DNA of 64,000 bases from Streptococcus pseudopneumoniae (lineage in GTDB: Bacteria > Bacillota > Bacilli > Lactobacillales > Streptococcaceae): NCBI RefSeq assembly GCF_001070715.1, contig NZ_JVRR01000103.1, positions 1 to 64,000 on the forward strand. Direction: 5' to 3'. A model generated the notes under the pieces. That model did no database searches. It was not told the origin of the DNA and saw only the letters and a list, made by a program, of their open reading frames with translations. Shown one piece after another: positions 44,428-56,160 of the stretch. Each line of letters begins with the position of its first letter. Position 1 is the stretch's first letter. The position numbers and the translations under genes were made by a program.

Positions 44428-44829
44428 AATAAAATCTCCTTTTTATTTTTTTCAAATAAAATTGTATCATATTTGCTAAAAAAAAAAAAGCATTTTCTGA
44501 TATTATAAAATAAAAATTTGCATAATATGAAATAAAATATCATACTGTTCAGAAATCAAAAACCACTATACAAATTTATTATTTTAAAAATGTGATACAA
44601 TTTACCAACCTTATCCGCAATATCAAATTCGTATCTTATCTTACTACTGTTAGCTTGCTAAGTTTCTCTTTGATTCTTGTTGAGTATAAAAAGTCACACC
44701 TCGCAAATTTTCAAAATAAATAAAAACGCATCGTATCAGGTGTTCAAAAACGTGATACAATGCGTTTTATAAATTATAAAATTAGTTGTCTTTTCTTCTC
44801 AAATTGAGTTTTCCCTAGACTTTTCAACC
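44428..44829. other. Gene-free stretch between the membrane gene and ileS
   Basis: AT-rich. It holds the leftward promoter for the membrane gene (TGATACAAT near 44460), a rightward TGTGATACAAT near 44595, a weak 43-codon GTG frame (44592-44723), and the ileS terminator. No convincing gene. Confidence 0.5.
44719..44767 (-). terminator. Intrinsic terminator downstream of ileS
   Basis: Minus strand: AAACGCATTGTATCA and TGATACGATGCGTTT form a 15-bp stem with one U-G pair, then T5. The loop ends in GAACACC as in the two related terminators. Confidence 0.8.
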
Positions 44830-47622
44830 TTATTTCTCTTCAAATCCTTCTGCGACTGCGTCCGCAAAGTTTTCTTCTACAATGCTTGCACAGTGGTCAC
44901 AGATGACTGCGTGGTAGCTGCGTTCTGCTGTTGTTGGGTCGATACGACGGCAACGGTCACATACTTGGCCTGCAGCGCGTTCAACTGTAAAGGCAACATC
45001 TTCGAAGCTAACGGCAGCTTCTGGAGCTGGCCCTTCTGCGATGGTCAATTCAGACACGATTAAAAGTTGAGCTACATTGCTGTTTACTGCTTCGAGTAGA
45101 GTTTTCACAACTTCATTTGGATAAACTGTCAAGTGTGCTTCAAGTGATTTACCGATTACTTTTGCATTACGAGCTTCTTCCAATGCTTTTTGAGCTTGTC
45201 CACGGAAGTCCATAAAGGCTGCCCATGTATCCAAGATTTCTTCTTGATTAGCAAAAGTTTCCGCTTCTGGTAATTCTGACAATTGAACGAAGTCTTCAGC
45301 TTCAAACTCAAGATATGACCAGATTTCCTCTGCTGTGTGAGGAAGGATAGGTGTCAAGAGTTTCGTGATTTTCACAAGAATGTCATAGAAGACAGTCTGC
45401 ATTTGACGGCGTTCCAGTGATTTGGCACCTTCGATGTAAACAACATCTTTGGCAAAATCAAGGTAAAAGGCTGACAAATCAACGTTGATAAAGTTCACCA
45501 AGGCCTTATAGATTGTCAAGAATTCAAAGTTTGCATAAGCATCACGAATCGTTTTCACAAGCTGGTTAAAGCGAATCGTCATGTACTTATCAACTGAGCG
45601 AAGCTCTTCGTATGCTACTGCGTCTTGAGCTGGGTTAAAGTCAGATGTATTGGCAATCAAGAAACGAAGGGTGTTACGAATCTTACGGTAAGTTTCAGAG
45701 ACTTGGCTCAAGATATCCATAGAGATACGCACGTCGTTGCTTGAATCCACACTTGTTACCCAGAGACGCAAGATTTCAGCACCAAATTGTTTTTCAACAT
45801 CACTTGGAGCAATGGTATTTCCAAGAGATTTAGACATCTTCTCACCTTTACCGTCAAGGGCAAAACCTTGTGACAAGATTTGCTTGTAAGGTGCTACGCC
45901 ATGGTTGGCAACAGATGTGATGAGTGATGAGTTGAACCAACCACGGTATTGGTCAGAACCTTCTAGGTAAAGGTCTACTGGGTAAGTCAACTCAGGACGG
46001 TTTACCACAACTCCATTCCATGATGAACCTGAGTCAAACCAAACGTCCATGATATCTGTTTCTTTTTTGAACTCGCCATTTGGTGAACCTGGATGAGTAA
46101 ATCCTTCTGGCAAGAGGTCCTTAGCATCACGTTCCCACCAAATGCTTGAACCATGTACTTCAAAGAGTTGAGCCACATGTTCAATGGTTTCAGCAGTCAT
46201 AATCGCTGTACCGTCTTCTGCGTAGAAGATAGGAAGTGGAACACCCCAAGCACGTTGACGAGAGATAACCCAGTCACCACGGTCACGAATCATGTTGTAA
46301 AGACGGACTTTACCCCATTCTGAGTGGAATTTTACTTTTTCAATTTCATCCAAGATTTCTTGACGGAATTTTGATACAGAAGCAAACCATTGTGGAACTG
46401 CACGCCAGATGATTGGTTTCTTAGTACGCCAGTCAAATGGGTATGAGTGAGAAATTTCTTCTTGGGCAAGAAGGAGGTTACCAAGTTTTTCAATAACAGT
46501 TGGAACTACCTTGTCATAGAATTGACCTTCAAACTCAGGACCAGCATTCTTCATCATGATACCACGCTCGTCAACAGTGACTGCAACTTCAAGACCATTA
46601 GCAATACCAACATTGTAGTCGTCCTCACCAAAACCAGGGGCTGTATGGACAATACCAGTACCAGAGTCAGTGGTAACGTGGTCACCAAGAATAACCAATT
46701 CATCTACAGCTGTATCCCATGGGTGTTCTGTTACGATGTGGTTCAATTCTTGACCACGGTAAGTTGCCAACACTTGAACATCAGCCCAACCAAATTTCTC
46801 AGACAAGCTATTCAATAATTCTGCAGCAACGACAAACTTACGAGTTTCACCAGCAGGTTGAACCAAAACGTAATCAATATCTGCACCAACAGTTAAACCA
46901 CGAGAAGCTGTGATAGTAAATGGAGTAGTTGTCCAAACTACGATATAAGTATCTGTATCTAGAACCCCTTTGCCATCTTTTACCTTATTGGCATAGTAAA
47001 GAGAAGTTGAAACCAAGTCATGGTATTCAATCTCTGCTTCAGCAAGGGCTGACTCAGATGACCAAGACCAGTAAACTGGCTTAGCACCACGGTAAATATA
47101 ACCCTTATTAGCCATCTCACCAAAGACACGGATCTGGGCTGCTTCATAGTCAGGAGTCAAAGTCACATATGGATTTTCCCAGTCACCAGAAACACCCAAA
47201 CGTTTAAAGTCTTCACGTTGTTTATCTACTTGAGAAAGAGCGTACTCACGGCAAAGTTTCAAGTACTCAACCAAGTCCATTTCTTTGCGTTTGACACCTT
47301 GTTTTGCCAAAACTTGCTCGATTGGCAGACCATGAGTATCCCAACCAGGAATAAATGGCGCGTAAAATCCTGACATAGATTTTGAGCGAACAATGATATC
47401 TTTTGAAATCTTGTTCATAGCATGTCCAACGTGGATATTTCCGTTAGCGTATGGAGGGCCATCATGCAAGGTGAAATGAGGTTTTCCTTGGTTCAATTCT
47501 TGACGACGTTGGTAAAGTTTTGCATCTTCCCATTCCTTTTGCCAAACTGGCTCTTTGGTCGGAAGGCCTGCACGCATTGGGAAAGCTGTTTTCCCAAGAT
47601 TAAGGGTATCTTTGAGTTTCAT
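44830..47622 (-). CDS. ileS: Isoleucyl-tRNA synthetase
   Basis: 930-residue class I synthetase. The HIGH-type motif is [11 protein letters not shown] (57-67). The large editing insert (CP1) lies in the middle with [10 protein letters not shown] and [15 protein letters not shown] is in [10 protein letters not shown], and a C-terminal zinc site has CDRC and CDHC. It charges tRNA-Ile and hydrolyses Val-tRNA-Ile. A T-box leader controls it. Start and RBS (AAAGGAG) are clear. Confidence 0.97.
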   Translation of the reverse strand: MKLKDTLNLGKTAFPMRAGLPTKEPVWQKEWEDAKLYQRRQELNQGKPHFTLHDGPPYANGNIHVGHAMNKISKDIIVRSKSMSGFYAPFIPGWDTHGLPIEQVLAKQGVKRKEMDLVEYLKLCREYALSQVDKQREDFKRLGVSGDWENPYVTLTPDYEAAQIRVFGEMANKGYIYRGAKPVYWSWSSESALAEAEIEYHDLVSTSLYYANKVKDGKGVLDTDTYIVVWTTTPFTITASRGLTVGADIDYVLVQPAGETRKFVVAAELLNSLSEKFGWADVQVLATYRGQELNHIVTEHPWDTAVDELVILGDHVTTDSGTGIVHTAPGFGEDDYNVGIANGLEVAVTVDERGIMMKNAGPEFEGQFYDKVVPTVIEKLGNLLLAQEEISHSYPFDWRTKKPIIWRAVPQWFASVSKFRQEILDEIEKVKFHSEWGKVRLYNMIRDRGDWVISRQRAWGVPLPIFYAEDGTAIMTAETIEHVAQLFEVHGSSIWWERDAKDLLPEGFTHPGSPNGEFKKETDIMDVWFDSGSSWNGVVVNRPELTYPVDLYLEGSDQYRGWFNSSLITSVANHGVAPYKQILSQGFALDGKGEKMSKSLGNTIAPSDVEKQFGAEILRLWVTSVDSSNDVRISMDILSQVSETYRKIRNTLRFLIANTSDFNPAQDAVAYEELRSVDKYMTIRFNQLVKTIRDAYANFEFLTIYKALVNFINVDLSAFYLDFAKDVVYIEGAKSLERRQMQTVFYDILVKITKLLTPILPHTAEEIWSYLEFEAEDFVQLSELPEAETFANQEEILDTWAAFMDFRGQAQKALEEARNAKVIGKSLEAHLTVYPNEVVKTLLEAVNSNVAQLLIVSELTIAEGPAPEAAVSFEDVAFTVERAAGQVCDRCRRIDPTTAERSYHAVICDHCASIVEENFADAVAEGFEEK

Positions 47623-47651
47623 GGTATCTCCTTTATAAATAATAACAAATT

Positions 47652-47860
47652 AAAAACCACGACTGCCAAAAAGGACGAAAATCGTGGTACCACCTTTATT
47701 CGGAAAAAGATTTAGTCTTTCTCCCTCTTATCCCGTAACGTGGGGAACGTCAAATCTTACTCCATTCAGACTTGAGTTTTTGAGAGGATAATCTTATCAA
47801 TAGGGATTACAGGACTCACACCATCTCCTGCTCGCTGGAAATATAAGGATAAGATATTGT
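47652..47860 (-). ncRNA. Isoleucyl T-box riboswitch (ileS leader)
   Basis: Read on the minus strand, the T-box AGGTGGTACCACG lies at 47683-47695. The terminator CCACGA...TCGTGG plus T5 (47652-47687) overlaps it. Stem I runs from about 47855, with the likely specifier ATC (Ile) at 47787-47789 in GATTATCCTCTC. Uncharged tRNA-Ile would favour the antiterminator. Confidence 0.9.
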
Positions 47861-47874
47861 TCTCAGAATATTTC

Positions 47875-48756
47875 TTATAAAATTGTAACGGATTCTTGCG
47901 GTGCTTCAAATCCTGGTGCTGAATCAAACGTTTCTGGAGCTGGTGTTGGAGCCGAAGGATGTACTGGAGCTACTTCTGGTTCTTCGTACATTGGACCAAC
48001 TGGATGAGCAGGCTCTTCTTCCATTTGAGGACTCACTACAGGAGTTGGATTTCCCACTTCTTGTTTAGCCTGAGCTTCAAATTCAGCCAATTCTTTATTG
48101 GCTGCCTCAATACGAGCTTGTAACTCTGCCATTTCTGCTTGAGAGAACTGACGTGTCATATCAATTGGTTCTTCCTCAATTGGAGCTGGAATCGGTTCTC
48201 CAAGTACTTCGCTAACCACTTCTTTAAAGGCTTCATCACTGGTTTGAAGATAAGTAGCTGTTGGACGGAGAATATCTTCCCAATCTGAAGATTCAACAAT
48301 AGCCAACTGACTCTCAATTGTAGATTTGAGACGTTGGTGGAAGACACGGCTCTTGTTCTTCAATTCTTCGGTTTCAACAGCAACTTTCTTAGCATTGTCT
48401 GTTGCTTGACGAAGAATCTCGTTTGCCTTATATTTAGCTTCTTCCAACAAGCGTTGGGCATCCTGCTCTGCTTGGTGAATGATATTGTTTGAACGTTCAT
48501 GCGCCGCCTGTTTCACTCGCTCAGCTGTGTCTTGGGCAATCAATACAGACTGGCTCAATGAATCTTTCATCTCATCAAAGTAAGACAAACGCTCTTCTAA
48601 ACTCTTAATACGCAAATCTTTATCATGATTCGCACGAACAAGATCTTCGTAATCACGAACCACAATATCTAAAAATTCATCGACTTCTTCTGGATCAAAA
48701 CCTCTGAATCGAGTTCCAAAGGTTTTGTCCTTTATTTCTAATGATGTAATTGGCAT
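47875..48756 (-). CDS. divIVA: Cell-division protein DivIVA
   Basis: 293 residues. The N-terminal membrane-binding domain has TFGTRFRGFDPEEVDEFLD (12-30), followed by a long coiled coil (about 30-165) with heptads. A Pro/Glu-rich tail follows (from about 185), ending in APQESVTIL. It localises to poles and septum and organises late division and peripheral growth. I use MPITSLEIKD, preceded by GTGAGGAAT. Published pneumococcal forms are, as I recall, about 262 residues, so the tail here may be an uninterrupted version. Last gene of the ylm cluster. Confidence 0.93.
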   Translation of the reverse strand: MPITSLEIKDKTFGTRFRGFDPEEVDEFLDIVVRDYEDLVRANHDKDLRIKSLEERLSYFDEMKDSLSQSVLIAQDTAERVKQAAHERSNNIIHQAEQDAQRLLEEAKYKANEILRQATDNAKKVAVETEELKNKSRVFHQRLKSTIESQLAIVESSDWEDILRPTATYLQTSDEAFKEVVSEVLGEPIPAPIEEEPIDMTRQFSQAEMAELQARIEAANKELAEFEAQAKQEVGNPTPVVSPQMEEEPAHPVGPMYEEPEVAPVHPSAPTPAPETFDSAPGFEAPQESVTIL

Positions 48757-48764
48757 TCTATTCC

Positions 48765-49550
48765 TCACTTACTTAATAATAACTGGACGGTTATTTTTTT
48801 CTTCTCTTTTTTCGTTTGTCCCTTATCTTGAAGCAATCTCAAGCGTCCAAATTTTCTCACACTAATCAAGTCTCCAACTTGAACAGTATAATCTGATTTG
48901 TCTACCACATGATAATTTACTTGGACAAGTTTTTTTTCAATCAACTGGTTTGCTTGATTCCTAGATAATTTTAAAACATTTGATAAAAGAACATCTAATC
49001 GAAAACTAGACACAGTTAAATCCAGCTCTCGGCACTGCTCTATCTTATCTATTTTCTCGGTGAAAGGACATTCCTCCAGCGAAACGGGTATACGGCCAAT
49101 TTTCTTTAATCCATCTTGAAAGAGAAGAAGAAACTGCTGATTAATCATAATCTGCGCCCGTTCTTCATCTACTAGGATATCTCCAAAAAGTTTCCGTTCA
49201 ATCCCTAATTGATTGATGACTGTCCCTAAAATTTTGGCATGCGTTAAATGTTCAAATTTATTGGAATACACTATTTCCTGGAGAGATATTTCAAAATCTG
49301 AAAACTCTGGTTGGAAATAATCTGGGTATAATAAAACTCGAACATACTCACTCGAGACGAATTCCCCACTACTGCTACAAGCAAGACCATAGGTTTTGGC
49401 CAAAATCTTTAATAGCTTCTCCTGATGAGGATTGATAAAAGGAGTTAAAAAAGGAGCATAGCTATCTTCTACCTTCTTTATCCATTCCATTCCCTTGTCA
49501 AGAAATGGACGATCTTCTATGGAGAAATGCTGGTAAATCCCTTTATTCAT
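48765..49550 (-). CDS. ylmH: YlmH, S4-domain RNA-binding protein
   Basis: 261 residues: an N-terminal domain of unknown role and a C-terminal S4 domain (LDVLLSNVLKLSRNQANQLIEKKLVQVN). The start ATG overlaps the TGA of ylmG (GGATGA), indicating coupled translation. Recent work ties YlmH homologues to ribosome rescue and S4-type RNA binding. The longer upstream frame is part of ylmG. Confidence 0.9.
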   Translation of the reverse strand: MNKGIYQHFSIEDRPFLDKGMEWIKKVEDSYAPFLTPFINPHQEKLLKILAKTYGLACSSSGEFVSSEYVRVLLYPDYFQPEFSDFEISLQEIVYSNKFEHLTHAKILGTVINQLGIERKLFGDILVDEERAQIMINQQFLLLFQDGLKKIGRIPVSLEECPFTEKIDKIEQCRELDLTVSSFRLDVLLSNVLKLSRNQANQLIEKKLVQVNYHVVDKSDYTVQVGDLISVRKFGRLRLLQDKGQTKKEKKKITVQLLLSK

Positions 49551-49809
49551 CCTATCATCGCCAGAAAACGGACTAGGTTTTCTCCTAAAAATCGAATCAA
49601 AACAATCGCAACCCAAACAGATAAATCAAGACCTGCTATCTGTAAAGGCAGGCGTTGCAAGGGAGCAAGAACTGGTTTTACCAACGCTACAATCCAACGA
49701 CCTAAACTTGATTCATAGGCACCTGGAAACCAAGACATGACAGCAAAGGCCACCAAAATCAGGGAGTAAATATCCACTGCATTATAAATCATACGAATTA
49801 AAAAAATCA

Positions 49810-49810
<1 letters not shown>
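49547..49810 (-). CDS. ylmG: YlmG/YggT-family membrane protein
   Basis: 87 residues with two hydrophobic helices and the duplicated YggT pattern. SWFPGAYESS and the second-half WVAIVLIRFLGENLV are visible. Associated with division and nucleoid/septum placement. It overlaps sepF by 1 base (TAATG) and ylmH by 4. Confidence 0.9.
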
Positions 49811-50358
<548 letters not shown>

Positions 50359-51030
50359 CTACTTAAAAAATGATGTACCTATACGAACAAAGGTGGAACC
50401 GAATTGAATCGCTTCTTTATAATCACGACTCATTCCCATACTTAACTCGGGCATAGGCATATTTGGAATTTGTTTTTCTTGAATTTCTCTTTGCAAATCT
50501 TGGGTCGCCTTGAAAATTTCTTTCAACTGCTCACTGCTAGCCTCAAAAGGTGCCATCGTCATTAAACCAACATATTCAATCTTATCTAGTCTGGCTAACT
50601 CTGGCAAGATTTCCAGCAGTTCCTCTCTCGAAAAACCGTGTTTACTTTCTTCTTTAGAAATATTTACCTGAAGGAAACACTTGATGACTCGGTCACTTCT
50701 TTTTTGAATTTCCTCTGCTAGCTTGACGGAATCCAAGGCATGGAAATAATCGACAAATTGTATGACATCTTTCACCTTACGTCTTTGCAAGGTACCAATC
50801 AAATGCCAAGTCACATCTCGATCTTTTAAAGCTTCATATTTTTCCAGAAACTTATCTACACGATTTTCACCGATATGATGAACACCTAGCGGAAGCAAGG
50901 CTTCCGCTGTCGGTACATCTACATACTTGGTAACTGCAATGACAGAGACTGAACCACTCTCTCGATGAGCATTCAGACTAGCCTCTGCAACTTCTCGAAA
51001 AACAAGTTCTGTATTTTCTTTTACATTCAT
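50359..51030 (-). CDS. ylmE: YggS-family PLP homeostasis protein
   Basis: 223 residues. PLP-binding Lys35 is in IAVTKYVDV, with HLIGTLQRRK, MTMAPFE and ELSMGMSRDYKEAI completing the barrel. It balances vitamin B6 vitamers and amino acids. It lies 4 bases downstream of ftsZ within the ylm cluster. Confidence 0.92.
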   Translation of the reverse strand: MNVKENTELVFREVAEASLNAHRESGSVSVIAVTKYVDVPTAEALLPLGVHHIGENRVDKFLEKYEALKDRDVTWHLIGTLQRRKVKDVIQFVDYFHALDSVKLAEEIQKRSDRVIKCFLQVNISKEESKHGFSREELLEILPELARLDKIEYVGLMTMAPFEASSEQLKEIFKATQDLQREIQEKQIPNMPMPELSMGMSRDYKEAIQFGSTFVRIGTSFFK

Positions 51031-51034
51031 TTAC

Positions 51035-52297
<1,263 letters not shown>

Positions 52298-52310
52298 TTA
52301 TTTTTCCTCT

Positions 52311-53684
52311 TTATTCGTCAAACATGCTTCCGATCAAGCCACGGAAACGATCTGCTAATTTCGGTTTATTTTGTGAAGCTTGTTGGAAATCCGCCATTGG
52401 TTCTGTAGGAGCCACCGGCTCTACTTCTGGAGCAGGAGCTGGTTGAACAGGCGTTGATTGTACAAACTGAGCTGTTTTCTGAATCATTCCTCCAAAACTA
52501 ATTGGTTGATGAGTCAGAGCAACTTCACCCTTGACTGCTCTTTGAGCCAAAAGATTGACTTCTGTCAATTGTCCAGCAAATTCTGATAAACTAATCACAT
52601 GCGCAAAGGCTGGATTGCGAATACCAACTTGATTTGGAACATAAAGCTTGACACGAACGCCAAAGACTTCTTGAGCCAATTCTACCATACCCGGTAAAAT
52701 AGCATTTCCACCGATCAAAACAATTCCACCAGGAAGATCCAATAAATGTCTTCTATCTAATTCTTGCTTAATTTGTTCAAGGATGTGCTTGATTCGTGCG
52801 GAAATAATCTCTGACAAGTAGGCTTCCGTCACTTCGACTGCTTCTACTTCTCCAATAACTTCTACTTGGAAGGTTTCTTTGCTTGCAAGAGGAGGGTAAG
52901 CCTCTCCATAGTTTAATTTCAAACCTTCAGCCAACTTCTGAGAAGTTTTCAAGACTTTAGAGATATCCTTAGTTACATAATCTCCGCCTTCTTGGAGAAT
53001 ATTGGTGAACTGAAGTTCTTGGTTACGGATTGTAGCGACAGTCGTTTGACCTGCCCCCATATCAATCACTGTAGCACCAAATTCACGTTCACCTTCGTTC
53101 AAAACTGATTGAACCATTGCTAGTGGTGAAATGATAATATTTTCAACCTGAACACCTGCACGCTCAACCGTCTTACGCAAATTGTGCAAGATAGTACGAG
53201 GACCTGTATAAAGCAAGCCACGCATTTCAAGGCGAACCCCCATCATGCCACGTGGGTCACGAATCCCTTGGAAACCATCCACAATAAATTCTTCAGGAAT
53301 AAAGGTAATGACTTCACGGTCAGGTGTCATACTCTTTGTCAAAGCTGATTTGACAACATTTTCAACATCTTGATCCGTAATTTCCTTGGTATCAGATGTT
53401 ACTGGAATCATCCCTTGAGTTGGTTCTACCTGCAAAAGATTACCAGGCAAGCCGACATTCACTGATTTAATCGAAATGCCTGCCTTTTCTTCTGCTTGGG
53501 AAATAGCTGACTTGATAGCAGTTGCTGCTGCATCAATATCAACAATAATTCCATCCTTTACACCTTTACTTTTGGCATTACTCACGCCAATTACATTTAA
53601 TTCACCATTTCTCTGCTCGGCTACAAGCACCTTGACAGAGCTTGTTCCAATATCTAGACCTGTAAAAAAGCCTTCTCTAGTCAT
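52311..53684 (-). CDS. ftsA: Cell-division protein FtsA
   Basis: 457-residue actin-fold ATPase. The phosphate loops are DIGTSSVKVLV (11-21) and MGAGQTTVATI, and LPGGIVLIGGNA is the adenosine motif. The proline-rich linker (about 400-435) is followed by a C-terminal amphipathic helix (KLADRFRGLIGSMF) that binds the membrane. It anchors FtsZ and recruits later division proteins. RBS is GAGAGGATGC. Confidence 0.95.
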   Translation of the reverse strand: MTREGFFTGLDIGTSSVKVLVAEQRNGELNVIGVSNAKSKGVKDGIIVDIDAAATAIKSAISQAEEKAGISIKSVNVGLPGNLLQVEPTQGMIPVTSDTKEITDQDVENVVKSALTKSMTPDREVITFIPEEFIVDGFQGIRDPRGMMGVRLEMRGLLYTGPRTILHNLRKTVERAGVQVENIIISPLAMVQSVLNEGEREFGATVIDMGAGQTTVATIRNQELQFTNILQEGGDYVTKDISKVLKTSQKLAEGLKLNYGEAYPPLASKETFQVEVIGEVEAVEVTEAYLSEIISARIKHILEQIKQELDRRHLLDLPGGIVLIGGNAILPGMVELAQEVFGVRVKLYVPNQVGIRNPAFAHVISLSEFAGQLTEVNLLAQRAVKGEVALTHQPISFGGMIQKTAQFVQSTPVQPAPAPEVEPVAPTEPMADFQQASQNKPKLADRFRGLIGSMFDE

Positions 53685-53765
53685 TACATCGCATCCTCTC
53701 TATCTTCCAAGTTTCGCACTTCGTATTATTCCATAGCTAAACATAGGCATAGCTATTCACAGAAT

Positions 53766-53771
53766 ATTATA
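53766..53771 (-). promoter_or_regulatory. Possible -10 of the ftsA transcript
   Basis: Minus strand TATAAT, about 82 bases before the ftsA ATG. No strong -35 is at the right distance, so this is tentative. Confidence 0.4.
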
Positions 53772-53885
53772 ACACAAAAAATCTAATTGTGCTTAGTTTT
53801 TTCCTAAATTTACTTGCTATTTTTTCACTTTTGCTCATCAACTTTTTTTATTTTCCAAACAAATTATAAAAAATCAGATTTATCA

Positions 53886-53912
53886 AAAAAGAAAGCTCAT
53901 TTCTAAGCTTTC
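53886..53912 (-). terminator. Terminator overlapping the end of the YwaF-like gene
   Basis: Minus strand: AAAGAAAGCT pairs with AGCTTTCTTT around TAGAAATG, then a T-run. The stop codon lies in its loop. Confidence 0.8.
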
Positions 53913-54607
53913 TTTGCAATCATTTTTTCTGCTTCTTGTTCTAAAAATAACTCCAAGATTTTCTTAGTTAAAGTAATCGCTGCTGACAGGGCCAGAGAAA
54001 CGATTAAATAATTAGCTACTAAGCCGTGATCTCCAACCAATGGCGGTTTTGTCAAAAATCCGTAATCCCCACCTGTTACCAAATTGACTACAAAAATCAA
54101 GGCATTTAGGGCAAAGGTCATGAGAAAAATTCCCTTCACATCCAGCAATCGCGCATTATACTGTCTCAATAGATAAACTAGAGAGTTCCCCAAGAGTGCT
54201 AAATGCCCAAAGATAAAGGACAAGATGGCAATATGGGGGAAAGGATAGGCATCTGGCACTGGATAAACAAAGGCAGCTAATGTCCCAAATGTTCCTAGTA
54301 ATGCAAAATACTGCCTATACTTAGACTGACCAGGAAGCAAAAGCACCACAAACATAGCCATACGGCAATGGTAAAAGGGTAAGCTCTCTGACAGTGGCAT
54401 ATGATTGACCCAATACCAACCATAAAGGAGGATCAACTGAACCGCCTGCAAGATTTGGAAAAATCGTTGATAAGCCTTCGTTTCACGATAACGATAGGCT
54501 GTATAAAAGGTCAAAGCCAAGAGTGTAAATATACTGACATACCAAAAAAGGTCAAATTTGGGTGGTTCTGTTGCTTGGGTCGTAAAGAAAATATCCCATA
54601 AATTCAT
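53903..54607 (-). CDS. TIGR02206/YwaF-family membrane protein
   Basis: 234 residues with six to seven hydrophobic helices. The family segments LPFYHCRMAMF and VTGGDYGFLTKPP are visible. Function unknown; frequent in Gram-positive bacteria. Stands alone, upstream of ftsA on the same strand and downstream of murF, with a terminator inside its own 3' end. Confidence 0.8.
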   Translation of the reverse strand: MNLWDIFFTTQATEPPKFDLFWYVSIFTLLALTFYTAYRYRETKAYQRFFQILQAVQLILLYGWYWVNHMPLSESLPFYHCRMAMFVVLLLPGQSKYRQYFALLGTFGTLAAFVYPVPDAYPFPHIAILSFIFGHLALLGNSLVYLLRQYNARLLDVKGIFLMTFALNALIFVVNLVTGGDYGFLTKPPLVGDHGLVANYLIVSLALSAAITLTKKILELFLEQEAEKMIAKKA

Positions 54608-54704
54608 CTAGTCTTCCTCATGATTCAAAATTTTCCTGCATTTTATTATACCATGCTATTTGTCAAAAATGGATTTAGAAATACGTAAATGTTTGGCAAA
54701 ATCA

Positions 54705-56075
54705 CTAGCATTCATTTTCTAAACTTTCTACCAGCTTAGCTAGATTCATGGAGTTAGAGCCCTTGAGCAAGATTTGATCATTAGCTCCTAGACTTTCCTT
54801 GACCTGCTTGACTAGGTCTTCAAATTGGTCCTCGTTAGCTGTTTTTTTGAAGTAGTAAACGTGGCCGATTGGGAACATTTGACTGGCCAATTGGGCTAAT
54901 TCAGCAATATCTTCTCCATAGAAAATCACGGTATCCAGCACATCTGGCGAGAGGCTCAAAATCATCTGATTATGGAGTTGAATAGACTGGTCGCCTAGTT
55001 CCTTCATGTCTGCTAGAACAGCGATTTTCTTGCCTCCTTCATTGACTGGAATGGCAGAGAAAGTCTCTAAAATCAGCTTCATAGCAGTTGGATTGGCATT
55101 GTAAACATCTGATAGGATGTCTGCTCCATTGGCTGCTTTCTTCCATTCGGTACGGTTACGCGTCAATTCAAGACCTTGGAAGGCCTGACGAATCTGCTCC
55201 TCTGAAACTCCTTCTTGTAGGGCAACATAGGACGCAATCATAGCATTGGTGGCATTGTACTTACCAGTCACTGGCAAATCAAGGTCTTGTTCCAAGAAGT
55301 TAGCCTTAAATGTAAGACTGTCCTTACGCTCAACCAAGTCGGTAATTTCCAACTCTGCTCCTTGACCAAAACGGACCACCTTTTTACCAGCTGGCAAGTA
55401 GGCCTCTACAATAGTGTCAGCCGGAGCTAAAAGCAAGGAACCGGAATCCATACCGTCTGCAATTTGCATTTTCCCTTTAGCAATCTCAGAACGGTCTTTG
55501 AAAAAGGCCAAATGGGCTTCTCCAACCAAGGTCACGATGGCTGTTTTTGGACGAGCCAATTCTGACAAGAGATGAATATCTCCCAAGTGATCCTGCCCCA
55601 TCTCCAAGACCAACTTTTCTGTTCCTTCAGGCATATGGAGAACTGTGTAGGGAAGTCCAATTTCGTTATTGTAGTTTCCTTGTGTTTTGTAGGTCTTGTA
55701 GGTCGTTGACAGTAAATTCGCCAACATATCCTTAGTCGTTGTCTTGCCATTTGAACCCGTAACTGCAAAGACATCAACAGCCGTTTTTTCAAGATAATAG
55801 GCAGCTAGTTGTTGAAAGGCAGTCAAAACATCGTCTACTAAAATATAAGGATGATTTGCGACCTCTTTCTCAGACAAGGTTACTGCTGCACCATTTTCAA
55901 AGGCTCTTTCGATAAAGTCATGGCCATCACGCGCACCTTTAAGTGGCACAAATAAATCTCTAGTCCCAATCAAACGACTATCAAACTCAGCCTTTTCTAA
56001 CTGGATGTCCTCAAAGATGCTGACATCATTTTTGGCTCCTACAACTTGGGCCACTTCATGAATTGTTAATTTCAT
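54705..56075 (-). CDS. murF: UDP-MurNAc-tripeptide--D-Ala-D-Ala ligase
   Basis: 456-residue Mur ligase completing the pentapeptide precursor of peptidoglycan. The P-loop is VTGSNGKTTTKD (about 105-116), the central domain has LVGEAHLAFF, and the C-terminal domain starts near LSDVYNANP. It receives D-Ala-D-Ala from Ddl, encoded directly upstream, but a long terminator hairpin separates the two. Gene 3' end ends in LVESLENEC. Confidence 0.96.
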   Translation of the reverse strand: MKLTIHEVAQVVGAKNDVSIFEDIQLEKAEFDSRLIGTRDLFVPLKGARDGHDFIERAFENGAAVTLSEKEVANHPYILVDDVLTAFQQLAAYYLEKTAVDVFAVTGSNGKTTTKDMLANLLSTTYKTYKTQGNYNNEIGLPYTVLHMPEGTEKLVLEMGQDHLGDIHLLSELARPKTAIVTLVGEAHLAFFKDRSEIAKGKMQIADGMDSGSLLLAPADTIVEAYLPAGKKVVRFGQGAELEITDLVERKDSLTFKANFLEQDLDLPVTGKYNATNAMIASYVALQEGVSEEQIRQAFQGLELTRNRTEWKKAANGADILSDVYNANPTAMKLILETFSAIPVNEGGKKIAVLADMKELGDQSIQLHNQMILSLSPDVLDTVIFYGEDIAELAQLASQMFPIGHVYYFKKTANEDQFEDLVKQVKESLGANDQILLKGSNSMNLAKLVESLENEC

Positions 56076-56087
56076 TTCTACTCCTTT

Positions 56088-56147
56088 AAAAAGGGTCGAA
56101 GTCCGAGAACTCTGATCATCTTGCAGTGATGGTTCTGGCTTCTACCC
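56088..56147 (-). terminator. Long terminator hairpin between ddl and murF
   Basis: Minus strand: GGGTAGAAGCCAGAAC pairs imperfectly with GTTCTCGGACTTCGACCC around a 26-base loop, then T5. It would reduce read-through from ddl into murF. Confidence 0.7.
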
Positions 56148-56160
56148 TCTCTTTTCATTC

